Source of the DNA: Nematostella vectensis
Lineage: Eukaryota; Cnidaria; Anthozoa; Actiniaria; Edwardsiidae
Reading direction: 5' to 3'
Length of the DNA: 64,000 nucleotides
Assembly: GCF_932526225.1 (NCBI RefSeq)
Contig: NC_064046.1
Span: forward strand, 15,017,408-15,081,407
This document shows, piece after piece, positions 48,552 to 61,646 of this stretch; the first letter of the stretch is position 1; each line of letters starts with the position of its first letter. Under the pieces are notes generated by a model. It ran no database searches, was not told the DNA's origin, and was given only the letters and a program-made list of their open reading frames with translations. The translations under genes and the position numbers were made by a program.

Positions 48552-48582
<31 letters not shown>
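48552..48582. repeat. Long TA microsatellite, unit 25
   Basis: About 31 bp of uninterrupted TA. Confidence 0.95.
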
Positions 48583-48585
<3 letters not shown>

Positions 48586-49345
48586 GTCAAACAACAGAAT
48601 TGCATGATAACCTTGAATATATTGAATAAAGGACTGCAAAAAACATCTTTTGTACTAGTTGCTTGAATTGACCCTTGGCTATTTTTACCTGAATTCCCCT
48701 CCCCCTCTAAAAAAGAAAATAGTAATAATAATAGAACAAAACTAAAAAGAAAACAAACACAGCAGAGACCCCCACCAACAATTTTGATTTTTTTTACTTT
48801 CCTTTAAAGGGGGAGTGTCATGTTTAAGAGATTTGCAATAGCTCTAGAGCCCTGACACAATGAACTTCAGTGAAATTCTAATACTGACTTATAGGCTTTT
48901 GGTACATGTGGGAGACTTTAATCAAAACAAAAAAAATGACCACAAACTGTCCATTAACATAGTTTTCAATATAATATTGCATATTATTTAATAAGGTATT
49001 GACAGCTTTTAAAAAGTTCAACTGTTTGTAGACACTTAAAAGCCTACAACAAACACTGACTCCAGACATGCGCAGTACTATGCTGCTGCCCCTTTAAAGT
49101 AAAATACAGCTTTACTTAGTCAGCGTAGACAAAATTGCGGATTTTGTCAACATTCTAATATGAAGATGTCAATATTCTCCCCCCTTACGTCTTTATTTCT
49201 ATTTATTTTATGATTTTCACATGATACCAAAACAGCGTCTTTTTTCTTCGCTAATTTGATGTCATGTACACAATAAAAGAGATGCGCCCGTGCGCATGGC
49301 GAGTCCCCAAGGGAACCAAGACGCCCAAATAGACCTCCATTTTTT

Positions 49346-49620
49346 GTCATCCACAATCTCGGCGAGCTGTGCGTGGCGTAACCGTATTACAGGCCTGGGA
49401 TCCTGGTTATTGTCCTCCCCATTAATGCGCGGGTTGGGATAACCTTGCAAAAGTGTTGTACAGCATATTCGCTCGGAAATATCGGTGCTTGGGGCCTTCG
49501 GGTTCTTTACAGTCTTCCGTAAAAGCCTTGTGCTGCCATACCGATTGGGTAATCCGTATGTATGGTTTCCGTTTTGTTCTTCAGACCGGGTTCGATCCCA
49601 GGCCAATGGGCTTTTTTTTT
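49346..49620 (+). ncRNA. Pol III-type cassette, unit 25
   Basis: A box 49374-49384, B box 49589-49599, T9. ACAGTCTTCC is shared with unit 26; TTGCAAAAG is private. Confidence 0.55.
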
Positions 49621-50269
49621 AGTTCGTTTTTTTTTCTTTGTGCTGGACCCCCTTAATCCTGATAGGTTTTGCGCAAAAATAATAAAAAAAAGTGAGTTTG
49701 CAAAATAAGCTTGCTAGATTTATTGATTATATGTATTCAATTTGTTCCTAGGAAGTTAACAAAAAACACAAAGCAAAGAGTTTGAGGAAGTAAACAAGTA
49801 TGTGAACTTTAATGTTCTATTTGAAGGGGTGCATTTTGTACAGGGAAGCATACATAGAATGCTTAACTGGTGGAGAGGGAAGAGGTAAAAGTTTATTGAG
49901 CATAATTTCAACAATAGCAGGGGGAAGAGAGGGGCACTCTCTTCATACAATATTGCAGTTGTTACCTATTATTAAATAAGTTTGTAACATGTCTTTGTTT
50001 ATTAAGCAAGGTCTATTTGTGAGACAAGCAAACTCAAGTAAGGCTGTTGAAATAACAGGTGAGTGTTAAAAGAAAAACAATTATCTGATTAGAAAACTAC
50101 TGTAGATTCCTTTGCACCAAAATAAGAACAAACTTCATTTTGTTTGTTATTTATGAGGAACGAGATGAGCTCTACAAAGCCATAAAGAAATATGTATTGC
50201 TCATCTAAATTATACAAGTAAATAATAATATTAAAAAAGAACTACTGTAAGTAATTAGAGTGGTTTTCA

Positions 50270-50385
50270 TTAACCCGTGAAACAAAGTGTGATAGTTAAA
50301 CGGTAGTAGTAGTAAAACACAAAAAAGTACAATAGAATCAGATCACCACAAAGTGTAATACGCTAAAGCGTAGTTCACGGGTTAA
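50270..50385. mobile_element. piggyBac-like MITE copy 26
   Basis: 116 bp, ends intact; interior GGTAGTAGTAG. Confidence 0.65.
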
Positions 50386-51348
50386 TGAAGGTTTTGACAT
50401 TTCAACCTTACATCCACATGAAAGTAATGCCTAATATCGAGTGCCCTACAGTAAGTGTTTTGCAGTCAAGTTGTTTTCTGTTAGTAGGTAAAAAAATATT
50501 CTAAATAATAGTAATCATAGCTATGGTCACCACTTACACATATAGAACTTGTAATAAAAAGAAAGAAAAAAAAAATATATATATATGCATTCAAACAACA
50601 GAATTGCATGATAACCTTGAATATATTGAATAAAGGACTGCAAAAAAACATCTTTTGTACTAGTTGCTTGAATTGACCCTTGGCTATTTTTAGCTGAATT
50701 CCCCTCCCCCTCTAAAAAAGAAAATAATAATAATAATAGAACAAAACTAAAAAGAAAACAAACACAACAGAGACCCCCACCAACAATTTTGATTTTTTTT
50801 ACTTTCCTTTAAAGGGGGAGTGTCATGTTTAAGAGATTTGCAATAGCTCTAGAGCCCTGACACAATGAACTTCAGTGAAATTCTAATACTGACTTATGAG
50901 CTTTTGGTATATGTGGGAGACTTTAATCAAAACAAAAAATGACAACAAACTGTCAATTAACATAGTTTTCAATATAATATTGCATATTATTTAATAAGGT
51001 ATTCACAGCTTTTAAAAAGTTCAACTGTTTGTTGACACTTAAAAGCCTACAATAATCACTGACTCCAGACATGCGCAGTACTATGTTGCTGCCCCTTTAA
51101 AGTAAAATACAGCTTTACTTAGTCAGCGTAGACAAAATTGCGGATTTTGTCAATATTCTAATATGAAGATGTCAATATTCTCCCCCCTTACGTCTTTATT
51201 TCTATTTATTTTATGATTTTCACATGATACCAAAACAGCGTCTTTTTTCTTCGCTAATTTGATGTCATGTACACAATAAAAGAGATGCGCCCGTGCGCAT
51301 GGCGAGTCCCCAAGGGACCCAAGACGCCCAAATAGACCTCCATTTTTT

Positions 51349-51623
51349 GTCATCCACAATCTCGGCGAGCTGTGCGTGGCGTAACCGTATTACAAGCCTG
51401 GGATCCTGGTTATTGTCCTCCCCATTAATGCGCGGGTTGGGATAACCTTGCAAGAGTGTTGTACAGCATATTCGCTCGGAAATATCGGTGCTTGGGGCCT
51501 TCGGGTTCTTTACAGTCTTCCGTAAAAGCCTTGTGCTGCCATACCGATTAGGTAATCCGTATGTATGGTTTCCGTTTTGTTCTTCAGACCGGGTTCGATC
51601 CCAGGCCAATGGGCTTTTTTTTT
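51349..51623 (+). ncRNA. Pol III-type cassette, unit 26
   Basis: A box 51377-51387, B box 51592-51602, T9. GATTAGGTAATC alters only the hairpin loop. Confidence 0.55.
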
Positions 51624-52267
51624 AGTTCGTTTTTTTTTCTTTGTGCTGGACCCCCTTAATCCTGATAGGTTTTGCGCAAAAATGATAAAAAAAGAGGGTT
51701 TGAAAAATAAGCTTGCTAGATTTATTGATTATATGTATTCAATTTGTTCCTAGAAGTTAACAAAAAACACAAAGCAAAGAGTTTGAGGAAGTAAACAAGT
51801 ATGTGAACTTTAATGTTCTATTTAAAGGGGCGCATTTTGTACAGGGAAGCATACATAGAATGCTTAACTGGTGGAGAGGGGAGAGGTAACAGTTTATTGA
51901 GCATAATTTCAACAATAGCAGGGGAAGGGAGGGGCACTCTCTTCATACAATATTGCAGTTGTTACCTATTATTAAATAAGTTTGTAACATGTCTTTGTTT
52001 ATTAAGCAAGGTCTATTTCTGAGACAAGCAAACTCAAGTAAGAGCTGTTGAAATAACAGGTGAGTGTTAAAAAAAACAATTATCTGATTAGAAAACAAAT
52101 GTAGATTCCATTGCACCAAATAAGAACAAACTTCATTTTGTTTGTTATTTATGAGGAACGAGATGAGCTCTACAAGGCCAAGAAGAAATATGTATTGCTC
52201 ATCTAAATTATACAAGTAAATAATAATATTAAAAAAGAACTACTGTAAGTAATTAGAGTGGTTTTCA

Positions 52268-52384
52268 TTAACCCGTGAAACAAAGTGTGATAGTTAAACG
52301 GTAATAGTTAGTAAAACACAAAAAAGTACAATAGAATCAGATCACCACAAAGTGTAATACGCTAAAGCGTAGTTCACGGGTTAA
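52268..52384. mobile_element. piggyBac-like MITE copy 27
   Basis: Ends intact, type B interior. Confidence 0.65.
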
Positions 52385-53347
52385 TGAAGGTTTTGACATT
52401 TCAACCTTACATCCACATGAAAGTAATGCCTAATATCGAGTGCCCTACAGTAAGTGTTTTGCAGTCAAGTTGTTTTCTGTTAGTAGGTAAAAAATATTCT
52501 AAATAATAGTAATCATAGCTATGGTCACCACTTACACATATAGAACTTGTAGTGAAAAGAAAGAAAAAAATATATATATATATGCAGTCAATCAACAGAA
52601 TTGCATGATAACCTTGAATATATTGAATAAAGGACTGCAAAAAAACATCTTTTGTACTAGTTGCTTGAATTGACCCTTGGCTATTTTTAGCTGAATTTCC
52701 CTCCCCCTCTAAAAAAGAAAATAATAATAATAATAGAACAAAACTAAAAAGAAAACAAACACAATAGAGACCCCCACCAACAATTTTTATTTTTTTTACT
52801 TTCCTTTAAAAGGGGAGTGTCATGGTTAAGAGATTTGCAATAGCTCTAGAGCCCTGACACAATGAACTTCAGTGAAATTCTAATACTGACTTATGAGCTT
52901 TTGGTACATGTGGGAGACTTTAAACAAAACAAAAAAAAATGACCACAAACTGTCCATTAACATAGTTTTCAATATAATATTGCATATTATTTAATAAGGT
53001 ATTGACAGCTTTTAAAAAGTTCAACTGTTTGTAGACACTTAAAAGCCTACAATAATCACTGACTCCAGACATGCGCAGTACTATGCTGCTGCCCCTTTAA
53101 AGTAAAATACAGCTTTACTTAGTCAGCGTAGACAAAATTGCGGATTTTGTCAAAATTCTAATATGAAAATGTCAATATTCTCCCCTCTTACGTCTTTATT
53201 TCTTTTTTTTTATGATTTTCACATGATACCAAAACAGCGTCTTTTTTCTTCGCTAATTTGATGTCATGTACACAATAAAAGAGATGCGCCCGTGCGCATG
53301 GCGAGTCCCCAAGGGACCCAAGACGCCCAAATACACCTCTATTTTTT

Positions 53348-53621
53348 GTCATCCACAATCTCGGCGAGCTGTGCGTGGCGTAACCGTATTACAGGCCTGG
53401 GATCCTGGTTATTGTCCTCCCCATTAATGCGCGGGTTGGGATAACCTTGCAAGAGTGTTGTACAGCATATTCGCTCGGAAATATCGGTGCTTGGGGCCTT
53501 CGGGTTCTTTACAGCCTTCCGTAAAAGCCTTGTGCTGCCATACCGATTGGGTAATCCGTATGTATGGTTTCAGTTTTGTTCTTCAGACCGGGTTCGATCC
53601 CAGGCCAATGAGCTTTTTTTT
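53348..53621 (+). ncRNA. Pol III-type cassette, unit 27
   Basis: A box 53376-53386, B box 53591-53601, T8. CCAATGAGC breaks one pair of the closing helix; TTTCAGTTTTG is private. Confidence 0.5.
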
Positions 53622-54272
53622 AGTTCGTTTTTTTTCTTTGTGCTGGACAACCCCTTAATCCTGATAGGTTTTGCGCAAAAATAATAAAAAAAAGTGAGTT
53701 TGCAAAATAAGCTTGCTAGATATATTGATTATATGTATACAATTTGTTCCTAGGAAGTTAACAAAAAACACAAAGCAAAGAGTTTGAGGAAGTAAACAAG
53801 TATGTGAACTTTAATGTTCTATTTGAAGGGGTGCATTTTGTACAGGGAAGCATACATAGAATGCTTAACTGGTGGAGAGGGAAGTGGTAAAAGTTTATTG
53901 AGCATAATTTCAACAATAGCAGGGGGAAGAGAGGGGCACTCTCTTCATACAAAATTGCAATTGTTACCTATTATTAAATAAGTTTGTAACATGTCTTTGT
54001 TTATTAAGCAAGGTCTATTTCTGAGACAAGCAAACTCAAGTAAGAGCTGTTGAAATAACAGGTGAGTGTTAAAAGAAAAACAATTATCTGATTAGAAAAC
54101 TACTGTAGATTCCTTTGCACCAAAATAAGAACAAACTTCATTTTGTTTGTTATTTATGAGGAACGAGATGAGCTCTACAAAGCCATAAAGAAATATGTAT
54201 TGCTCATCTAAATTATACAAGTAAATAATAATATTAAAAAAGAACTACTGTAAGTAATTAGAGTGGTTTTCA

Positions 54273-54389
54273 TTAACCCGTGAAACAAAGTGTGATAGTT
54301 AAACGGTAATAGATAGTAAAACACAAAAAAGTACAATAGAATCAGATCACCACAAAGTGTAATACGCTAAAGCGTAGTTCACGCGTTAA
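54273..54389. mobile_element. piggyBac-like MITE copy 28
   Basis: Right end TTCACGCG (one mismatch), as in copy 16. Confidence 0.6.
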
Positions 54390-54571
54390 TGAAGGTTTTG
54401 ACATTTCAACCTTACATCCACATGAAAGTAATGCCTAATATCGAGTGCCCTACAGTAAGTGTTTTGCAGTCAAGTTTTTTTCTGTTAAGAGGTAAAAAAT
54501 ATTCTAAATAATAGTAATCATAGCTATGGTCACCGCTTACACATATAGAACTTGTAATGAAAAGAAAAAAA

Positions 54572-54595
54572 ATATATATATATATATATATATAT
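54572..54595. repeat. Long TA microsatellite, unit 28
   Basis: Twelve uninterrupted AT dinucleotides. Confidence 0.95.
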
Positions 54596-55364
54596 GCAGT
54601 CAATCAACAGAATTGCATGATAACCTTGAATATATTGAATAAAGGACTGCAAAAAAACATCTTTTGTACTAGTTGCTTGAATTGACCCTTGGCTATTTTT
54701 AGCTGAATTCCCCTCCCCATCTAAAAAAGAAAATAATAATAATAATAATAGAACAAAACTAAAAAGAAAAAAAACACAACAGAGACCCCCACCAACAATT
54801 TTGATTTTTTTTACTTTCCTTTAAAAGGGGAGTGTCATGGTTAAGAGATTTGCAATAGCTCTAGAGCCCTGACACAATGAACTTCAGTGAAATTCTAATA
54901 CTGACTTATGAGCTTTTGGTACATGTGAAAGACTTTAAACAAAACAAAAAAAAAATGACCACAAACTGTCCATTAACATAGTTTTCAATATAATATTGCA
55001 TATTATTTAATAAGGTATTGACAGCTTTTAAAAAGTTCAACTGTTTGTAGACACTTAAAAGCCTACAATAATCACTGACTCCAGACATGCGCAGTACTAT
55101 GCTGCTGCCCCTTTAAAGTAAAATACAGCTTTACTTAGTCAGCGTAGACAAAATTGCGGATTTTGTCAATATTCTAATATGAAGATGTCAATATTCTCCC
55201 CCCTTACGTCTTTATTTCTATTTATTTTATGATTTTCACATGATACCAAAACAGCGTCTTTTTTCTTCGCTAATTTGATGTCATGTACACAATAAAAGAG
55301 ATGCGCCCGTGCGCATGGCGAGTCTCCAAGGAACCCAAGACGCCCAAATAGACCTCCATTTTTT

Positions 55365-55640
55365 GTCATCCACAATCTCGGCGAGCTGTGCGTGGCGTAA
55401 CCGTATTACAGGCCTGGGATCCTGGTTATTGTCCTCCCCATTAATGCGCGGGTTGGGATAACCTTGCAAGAGTGTTGTACAGCATATTCGCTCGGAAATA
55501 TCAGTGCTTGGGGCCTTCGGGTTCTTTACAGCCTTCCGTAAAAGCCTTGTGCTGCCATACCGATTGGGTAATCCGTATGTATGGTTTCCGTTTTGTTCTT
55601 TAGACCGGGTTCGATCCCAGGCCAATGGGCTTTTTTTTTT
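55365..55640 (+). ncRNA. Pol III-type cassette, unit 28
   Basis: A box 55393-55403, B box 55608-55618, T10. Private ATATCAGTGC and TTCTTTAGACC. Confidence 0.55.
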
Positions 55641-56289
55641 AGTTCGTTTTTTTTTCTTTGTGCTGGACCCCCTTAATCCTGATAGGTTTTGCGCAAAAAT
55701 AATAAAAAAAGTGAGTTTGCAAAATAAGCTTGCTAGATTTATTGATTATATGTATTCAATTTGTTCCTAGGAAGTTAACAAAAAACACAAAGCAAAGAGT
55801 TTGAGGAAGTAAACAAGTATGTGAACTTTAATGTTCTATTTGAAGGGGTGCATTTTGTACAGGGAAGCATACATAGAATGCTTAACTGGTGGAGAGGGAA
55901 GAGGTAAAATTTTATTGAGCATAATTTCAACAATAGCAGGGGGAAGAGAGGGGCACTCTCGTCATACAATATTGCAGTTGTTACCTATTATTAAATAAGT
56001 TTGTAAGATATATTTGTTTATTAAGCAAGGTCTATTTCTGAGACAAGCAAACTCAAGTAAGAGCTGTTGAAATAACAGGTGAGTGTTAAAAAAAAAACAA
56101 TTATCTGATTAGAAAACTAATGTAGATTCCTTTGCACCAAATTAAGAACAAACTTCACTTTGTTTGTTATTTATGAGGAACGAGATGAGCTCTACAAGGC
56201 CAAGAAGAAATATGTATTGCTCATCTAAATTATACAAGTAAATAATAATATTAAAAAAGAATTACTGTAAGTAATTAGAGTGGTTTTCA

Positions 56290-56406
56290 TTAACCCGTGA
56301 AACAAAGTGTGATAGTTAAACGGTAATAGTTAGTAAAACACAAAAAAGAACAATAGAATCAGATCACAACAAAGTGTAATACGCTAAAGCGTAGTTCACG
56401 GGTTAA
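56290..56406. mobile_element. piggyBac-like MITE copy 29
   Basis: Ends intact, type A interior. Confidence 0.65.
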
Positions 56407-57369
56407 TGAAGGTTTTGACATTTCAACCTTACATCCACATGAAAGTAATGCCTAATATCGAGTGCCCTACAGTAAGTGTTTTGCAGTCAAGTTGTTTTCT
56501 GTTAGTAGGTAAAAAATTATTCTAAATAATAGTAATCATAGCTATGGTCACCACTTACACATATAGAACTTGTAATGAAAAGAAAGAAAAAAAAATATAT
56601 ATGCAGTCAAACAACAGAATTGCATGATAACCTTGAATATATTGATTAAAGGACTGCAAAAAAAACATCTTTTGTACTAGTTGCTTGAATTGACCCTTGG
56701 CTATTTTTAGCTGAATTCCCCTCCCCCTCTAAAAAAGAAAATAATAATAATAATAGAACAAAACTAAAAAGAAAACAAACACAACAGAAACCCCCACCAA
56801 CAATTTTGATTTTTTTTTACTTTCCTTTAAAGGGGGAGTATCATGTTTAAGAGATTTGCAATAGCTCTAGAGCCCTGACACAATAAACTTCAGTGAAATT
56901 CTAATACTGATTTATGAGCTTTTGGTACATGTGGGAGACTTTAAACAAAACCAAAAAAAAATGACCACAAACTGTCCATTAACATAGTTTTCAATATAAT
57001 ATTGCATATTATTTAATAAGGTATTGACAGCTTTTAAAAAGTTCAACTATTTGTAGACACTTAAAAGCCTACAATAAACACTGACTCCAGACATGCGCAG
57101 TACTATGCTCCTGCCCCTTTAAAGTAAAATACAGCTTTACTTAGTCAGCGTAGACAATAATGCGGATTTTGTCAATATTCTAATATAAATATGTCAATAT
57201 TCTCCCCCCTTACGTCTTTATTTCTATTTATTTTATGCTTTTCACATGATACCAAAACAGCGTCTTTTTTCTTCGCTAATTTGATGTCATGTACACAATA
57301 AAAGAGATGCGCCCGTGCGCATGGCGAGTCCCCAAGGAACCCAAGACGCCCAAATAGACCTCTATTTTT

Positions 57370-57644
57370 GTCATCCACAATCTCGGCGAGCTGTGCGTGG
57401 CGTAACCGTATTACAGGCCTGGGATCCTGGTTATTGTCCTCCCCATTAATGCGCGGGTTGGGATAACCTTGCAAGAGTGTTGTACAGCATATTCGCTCGG
57501 AAATATCGGTGCTTGGGGCCTTCGGGTTCTTTACAGCCTTCCGTAAAAGCCTTGTGCTGCCATACCGATTGGGTAATCCGTATGTATGGTTTCCGTTTTG
57601 TTCTTCAGACCGGGTTCGGTCCCAGGCCAATGGGCTTTTTTTTT
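57370..57644 (+). ncRNA. Pol III-type cassette, unit 29 (B box damaged)
   Basis: A box 57398-57408 intact. B box 57613-57623 reads GGTTCGGTCCC, losing the invariant A. T9 kept, upstream T5. Probably impaired if the cassette is a real type 2 gene. Confidence 0.45.
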
Positions 57645-58290
57645 AGTTCGTTTTTTTTTTCTTTGTGCTGGACCCCCTTAATCCTGATAGGTTTTGCGCA
57701 AAAATAATAAAAAAGTGAGTTTGCAAAATAAGCTTGCTAGATTTATTGATTATATGTATTCAATTTGTTCCTAGGAAGTTAACAAAAAACACAAAGCAAA
57801 GAGTTTGAGGAAGTAAACAAGTATGTGAACTTTAATGTTCTATTTGAAGGGGTGCATTTTGTACAGGGAAGCATACATAGAATGCCTAACTGGTGGAGAG
57901 GGAAGAGGTAAAAGTTTATTGAGCATAATTTCAACAATAGCAGGGGAAAGAGAGGGGCACTCTATTCATACATTATTGCAGTTGTTACCTATTATTAAAT
58001 AAGTTTGTAAGATATATTTGTTTATTAAGCAAGGTCTATTTCTGAGACAAGCAAACTCAAGTAAGAGCTGTTGAAATAACAGGTGAGTGTTAAAAAAAAC
58101 AATTATCTGATTAGAAAACTAATGTAGATTCCTTTGCACCAAATAAGAACAAACTTCATTTTGTTTGTTATTTATGAGGAACGAGATGAGCTCTACAATG
58201 CCAAGAAAAAATATGTATTGCTCATCTAAATTATACAAGTAAATAATAATATTAAAAAAGAACTACTGTAAGTAATTAGAGTGTTTTTCA

Positions 58291-58407
58291 TTAACCCGTG
58301 AAACAAAGTGTGATAGTTAAACGGTAATAGTTAGAAAAACACAAAAAAGTACAATAGAATCAGATCACCACAAAGTGTAATACGCTAAAGCGTAGTTCAC
58401 GGGTTAA
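58291..58407. mobile_element. piggyBac-like MITE copy 30
   Basis: Ends intact; GTTAGAAAAAC interior, type B. Confidence 0.65.
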
Positions 58408-59367
58408 TGAAGGTTTTGACATTTCAACCTTACATCCACATGAAAGTAATGCCTAATATCGAGTGCCCTACAGTAAGTGTTTTGCAGTCAAGTTGTTTTC
58501 TGTTAGTAGGTAAAAAATTATTCTAAATAATAGTAATCATAGCTATGGTCACCACTTACACATATAGCACTTGTAATGAAAAGAAAGAAAAAATATATAT
58601 ATGCAGTCAAACAACAGAATTGCATGATAACCTTGAATATATTGAATAAAGGACTGCAAAAAAAACATCTTTTGTACTAGTTGCTTGAATTGACACTTGG
58701 CTATTTTTAGCTGAATTCCCCTCCCCCTCTAAAAAAGAAAATAATAATAATAATAGAACAAAACTAAAAAGAAAACAAACACAGCAGAGACCCCCACCAA
58801 CAATTTTGACTTTTTTTACTTTCCTTTAAAGGGGGAGTGTCATGTTTAAGAGATTTGCAATAGCTCTAGAGCCCTGACACAATGAACTTCAGTGAAATTC
58901 TAATACTGACTTATGAGCTTTTGGTACATGTGGGAGACTTTAAACAAAACAAAAAAAATGACCACAAACTGTCCATTAACATAGTTTTCAATATAATATT
59001 GCATATTATTTAATAAGGTATTCACAGCTTTTAAAAAGTTCAACTGTTTGTTGACACCTAAAAGCCTACAATAATCACTGACTCCAGACATGCGCAGTAC
59101 TATGTTGCTGCCCCTTTAAAGTAAAATACAGTTTTACTTAGTCAGCGTAGACAAAATTGCGGATTTTGTCAATATTCTAATATGAAGATGTCAATATTCT
59201 CCCCCTTTACGTCTTTATTTCTAATTATTTTATGATTTTCACATGATACCAAAACGGCGTCTTTTTTCTTCGCTAATTTGATGTCATGTACACAATAAAA
59301 GAGATTCGCCCGTGCCCATGGCGAGTCCCCAAGGGACCCAAGACGCCCAAATAGACCTCTATTTTTT

Positions 59368-59644
59368 GTCATCCACAATCTCGGCGAGCTGTGCATGGCG
59401 TAACCGTATTACAGGCCTGGGATTCTGGTTATTGTCCTCCCCATTAATGCGCGGGTTGGGATAACCTTGCAAGAGTGTTGTACAGCATATTCGCTCGGAA
59501 ATATCGGTGCTTGGGGCCTTCGGGTTCTTTACAGCCTTCCGTAAAAGCCTTGTGCTGCCATACCGATTGGGTAATCCGTATGTATGGTTTCCGTTTTGTT
59601 CTTCAGACCGGGTTCGATCCCAGGCCAATGGGCTTTTTTTTTTT
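59368..59644 (+). ncRNA. Pol III-type cassette, unit 30
   Basis: A box 59396-59406, B box 59611-59621, T11. GGGATTCTGG variant; second T-run interrupted by G. Confidence 0.5.
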
Positions 59645-60293
59645 AATTCGTTTTTGTTTCTTTGTGCTGGACCCCCTTAATCCTGATAGGTTTTGCGCAA
59701 AAATAATAAAAAAAAGTGAGTTTGCAAAATAAGCTTGCTAAATTTATTGATTATTTGTATTCAATTAGTTCCTAGGAAGTTAACAAAAAACACAAAGCAA
59801 AGAGTTTGAGGAAGTAAACAAGTCTGTGAACTTTAATGTTCTACTTGAAGGGGCGCATTTTGTACAGGGAAGCATACATAGAATGCTTAACTGGTGGAGA
59901 GGGGAGAGGTAACAGTTTATTGAGCATAATGTCAACAATAGCAGGGGGAAGGGAGGGGCACTCTCTTCATAAAATATTGCAGTTGTTACCTATTATTAAA
60001 AAAGCTTGTAAGATATATTTGTTTATTAAGCAAGGTCTATTTCTGAGACAAGCAAACTCAAGTAAGAGCTGTTGAAATAACAGGTGAGTGTTAAAAAAAC
60101 AATTATCTGATTAGGAAACTAATGTAGATTCCTTTGCACCAAATAAGAACAAACTTCATTTTGTTTGTTATTTGTGAGGAACGAGATGAGCTCTACAAGG
60201 CCAAGAAGAAATATGTATTGCTCATTTAAATTATACAAGTAAATAATAATAATATTAAAAAAGAATTACTGTAAGTAATTAGAGTGGTTTTTA

Positions 60294-60410
60294 TTAACCC
60301 GTGAAACAAAGTGTGATAGTTAAACGGTAATAGTTAGTAAAACACAAAAAAGAACAATAGAATCAGATCACCACAAAGTGTAATACGCTAAAGCGTAGTT
60401 CACGGGTTAA
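60294..60410. mobile_element. piggyBac-like MITE copy 31
   Basis: Ends intact; mixed interior AGAACAAT with CACCAC. Confidence 0.65.
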
Positions 60411-61371
60411 TGAAGGTTTTGACATTTCAACCTTACATCCACATGAAAGTAATGCCTAATATCGAGTGCCCTACAGTAAGTGTTTTGCAGTCAAGTTGTT
60501 TTCTGTTAGTAGGTAAAAAAATATTCTAAATAATAGTAATCATAGCTATGGTCACCACTTACACATATAGAACTTGTAATGAAAAGAAAGAAAAAGTATA
60601 TATATTCAGTTAAACAACAGAATTGCATGATAACCTTGAATATATTAAATAAAGGACTGCAAAAAAAACATCTTTTGTACTAGTTGCTTGAACTGACCCT
60701 TGGCTATTTTTAGCTGAATTCCCCTCCCCCTCTAAAAAAGAAAATAATATTAATAATAGAACAAAACTAAAAAGAAAACAAACACAGCAGAGACCCCCAC
60801 CAACAATTTTGATTTTTTTTACTTTCCTTTAAAGGGGGAGTGTCATGTTTAAGAGATTTGCAATAGCTCTAGAGCCCTGACACAATAAACTTCAGTGAAA
60901 TTCTAATACTGATTTATGAGCTTTTGGTACATGTGGGAGACTTTAAACAAAACAAAAAAAAAATGACCACAAACTGTCCATTAACATAGTTTTCAATATA
61001 ATATTGCATATTATTTAATAAGGTATTGACAGCTTTTAAAAAGTTCAACTATTTGTAGACACTTAAAAGCCTACAATAAACACTGACTCCAGACATGCGC
61101 AGTACTATGCTCCTGCCCCTTTAAAGTAAAATACAGCTTTACTTAGTCAGCGTAGACAATAATGCGGATTTTGTCAATATTCTAATATAAATATGTCAAT
61201 ATTCTCCCCCCTTACGTCTTTATTTCTATTTATTTTATGCTTTTCACATGATACCAAAACAGCGTCTTTTTTCTTCGCTAATTTGATGTCATGTACACAA
61301 TAAAAGAGATGCGCCCGTGCGCATGGCGAGTCCCCAAGGAACCCAAGACGCCCAAATAGACCTCTATTTTT

Positions 61372-61646
61372 GTCATCCACAATCTCGGCGAGCTGTGCGT
61401 GGCGTAACCGTATTACAGGCCTGGGATCCTGGTTATTGTCCTCCCCATTAATGCGCGGGTTGGGATAACCTTGCAAGAGTGTTGTACAGCATATTCGCTC
61501 GGAAATATCGGTGCTTGGGGCCTTCGGGTTCTTTACAGCCTTCCGTAAAAGCCTTGTGCTGCCATACCGATTGGGTAATCCGTATGTATGGTTTCCGTTT
61601 TGTTCTTCAGACCGGGTTCGGTCCCAGGCCAATGGGCTTTTTTTTT
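61372..61646 (+). ncRNA. Pol III-type cassette, unit 31 (B box damaged)
   Basis: A box 61400-61410 intact; B box 61615-61625 reads GGTTCGGTCCC as in unit 29. Confidence 0.45.

Larger units (their letters stand above)
48249..50269 (+). repeat. Unit 25
   Basis: 2021 bp with a long TA tract (48552-48582). Shares private variants with unit 15. Spacer type B. Confidence 0.95.
50270..52267 (+). repeat. Unit 26 (mosaic spacer)
   Basis: 1998 bp. The spacer runs B (AACATGTCTTTG), then A (GAGCTGTTG, AAGGCCAAGAAG), then B (GAACTACTG). Confidence 0.95.
52268..54272 (+). repeat. Unit 27 (mosaic spacer)
   Basis: 2005 bp. The spacer is type B except for the A-type GAGCTGTTG near 54045. Confidence 0.95.
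54273..56289 (+). repeat. Unit 28
   Basis: 2017 bp with a long TA tract (54572-54595). Similar to unit 16 in the MITE and upstream module. Spacer type A. Confidence 0.95.
56290..58290 (+). repeat. Unit 29 (mosaic spacer)
   Basis: 2001 bp. Its cassette and 3' half match unit 31 at an offset of 4002 almost base for base. The spacer changes from A to B near 58200-58265. Confidence 0.95.
58291..60293 (+). repeat. Unit 30
   Basis: 2003 bp, partner of unit 32. The upstream hairpin is broken on both arms (ATTCGC/GCCCAT, 59304-59319). Spacer type A. Confidence 0.95.
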
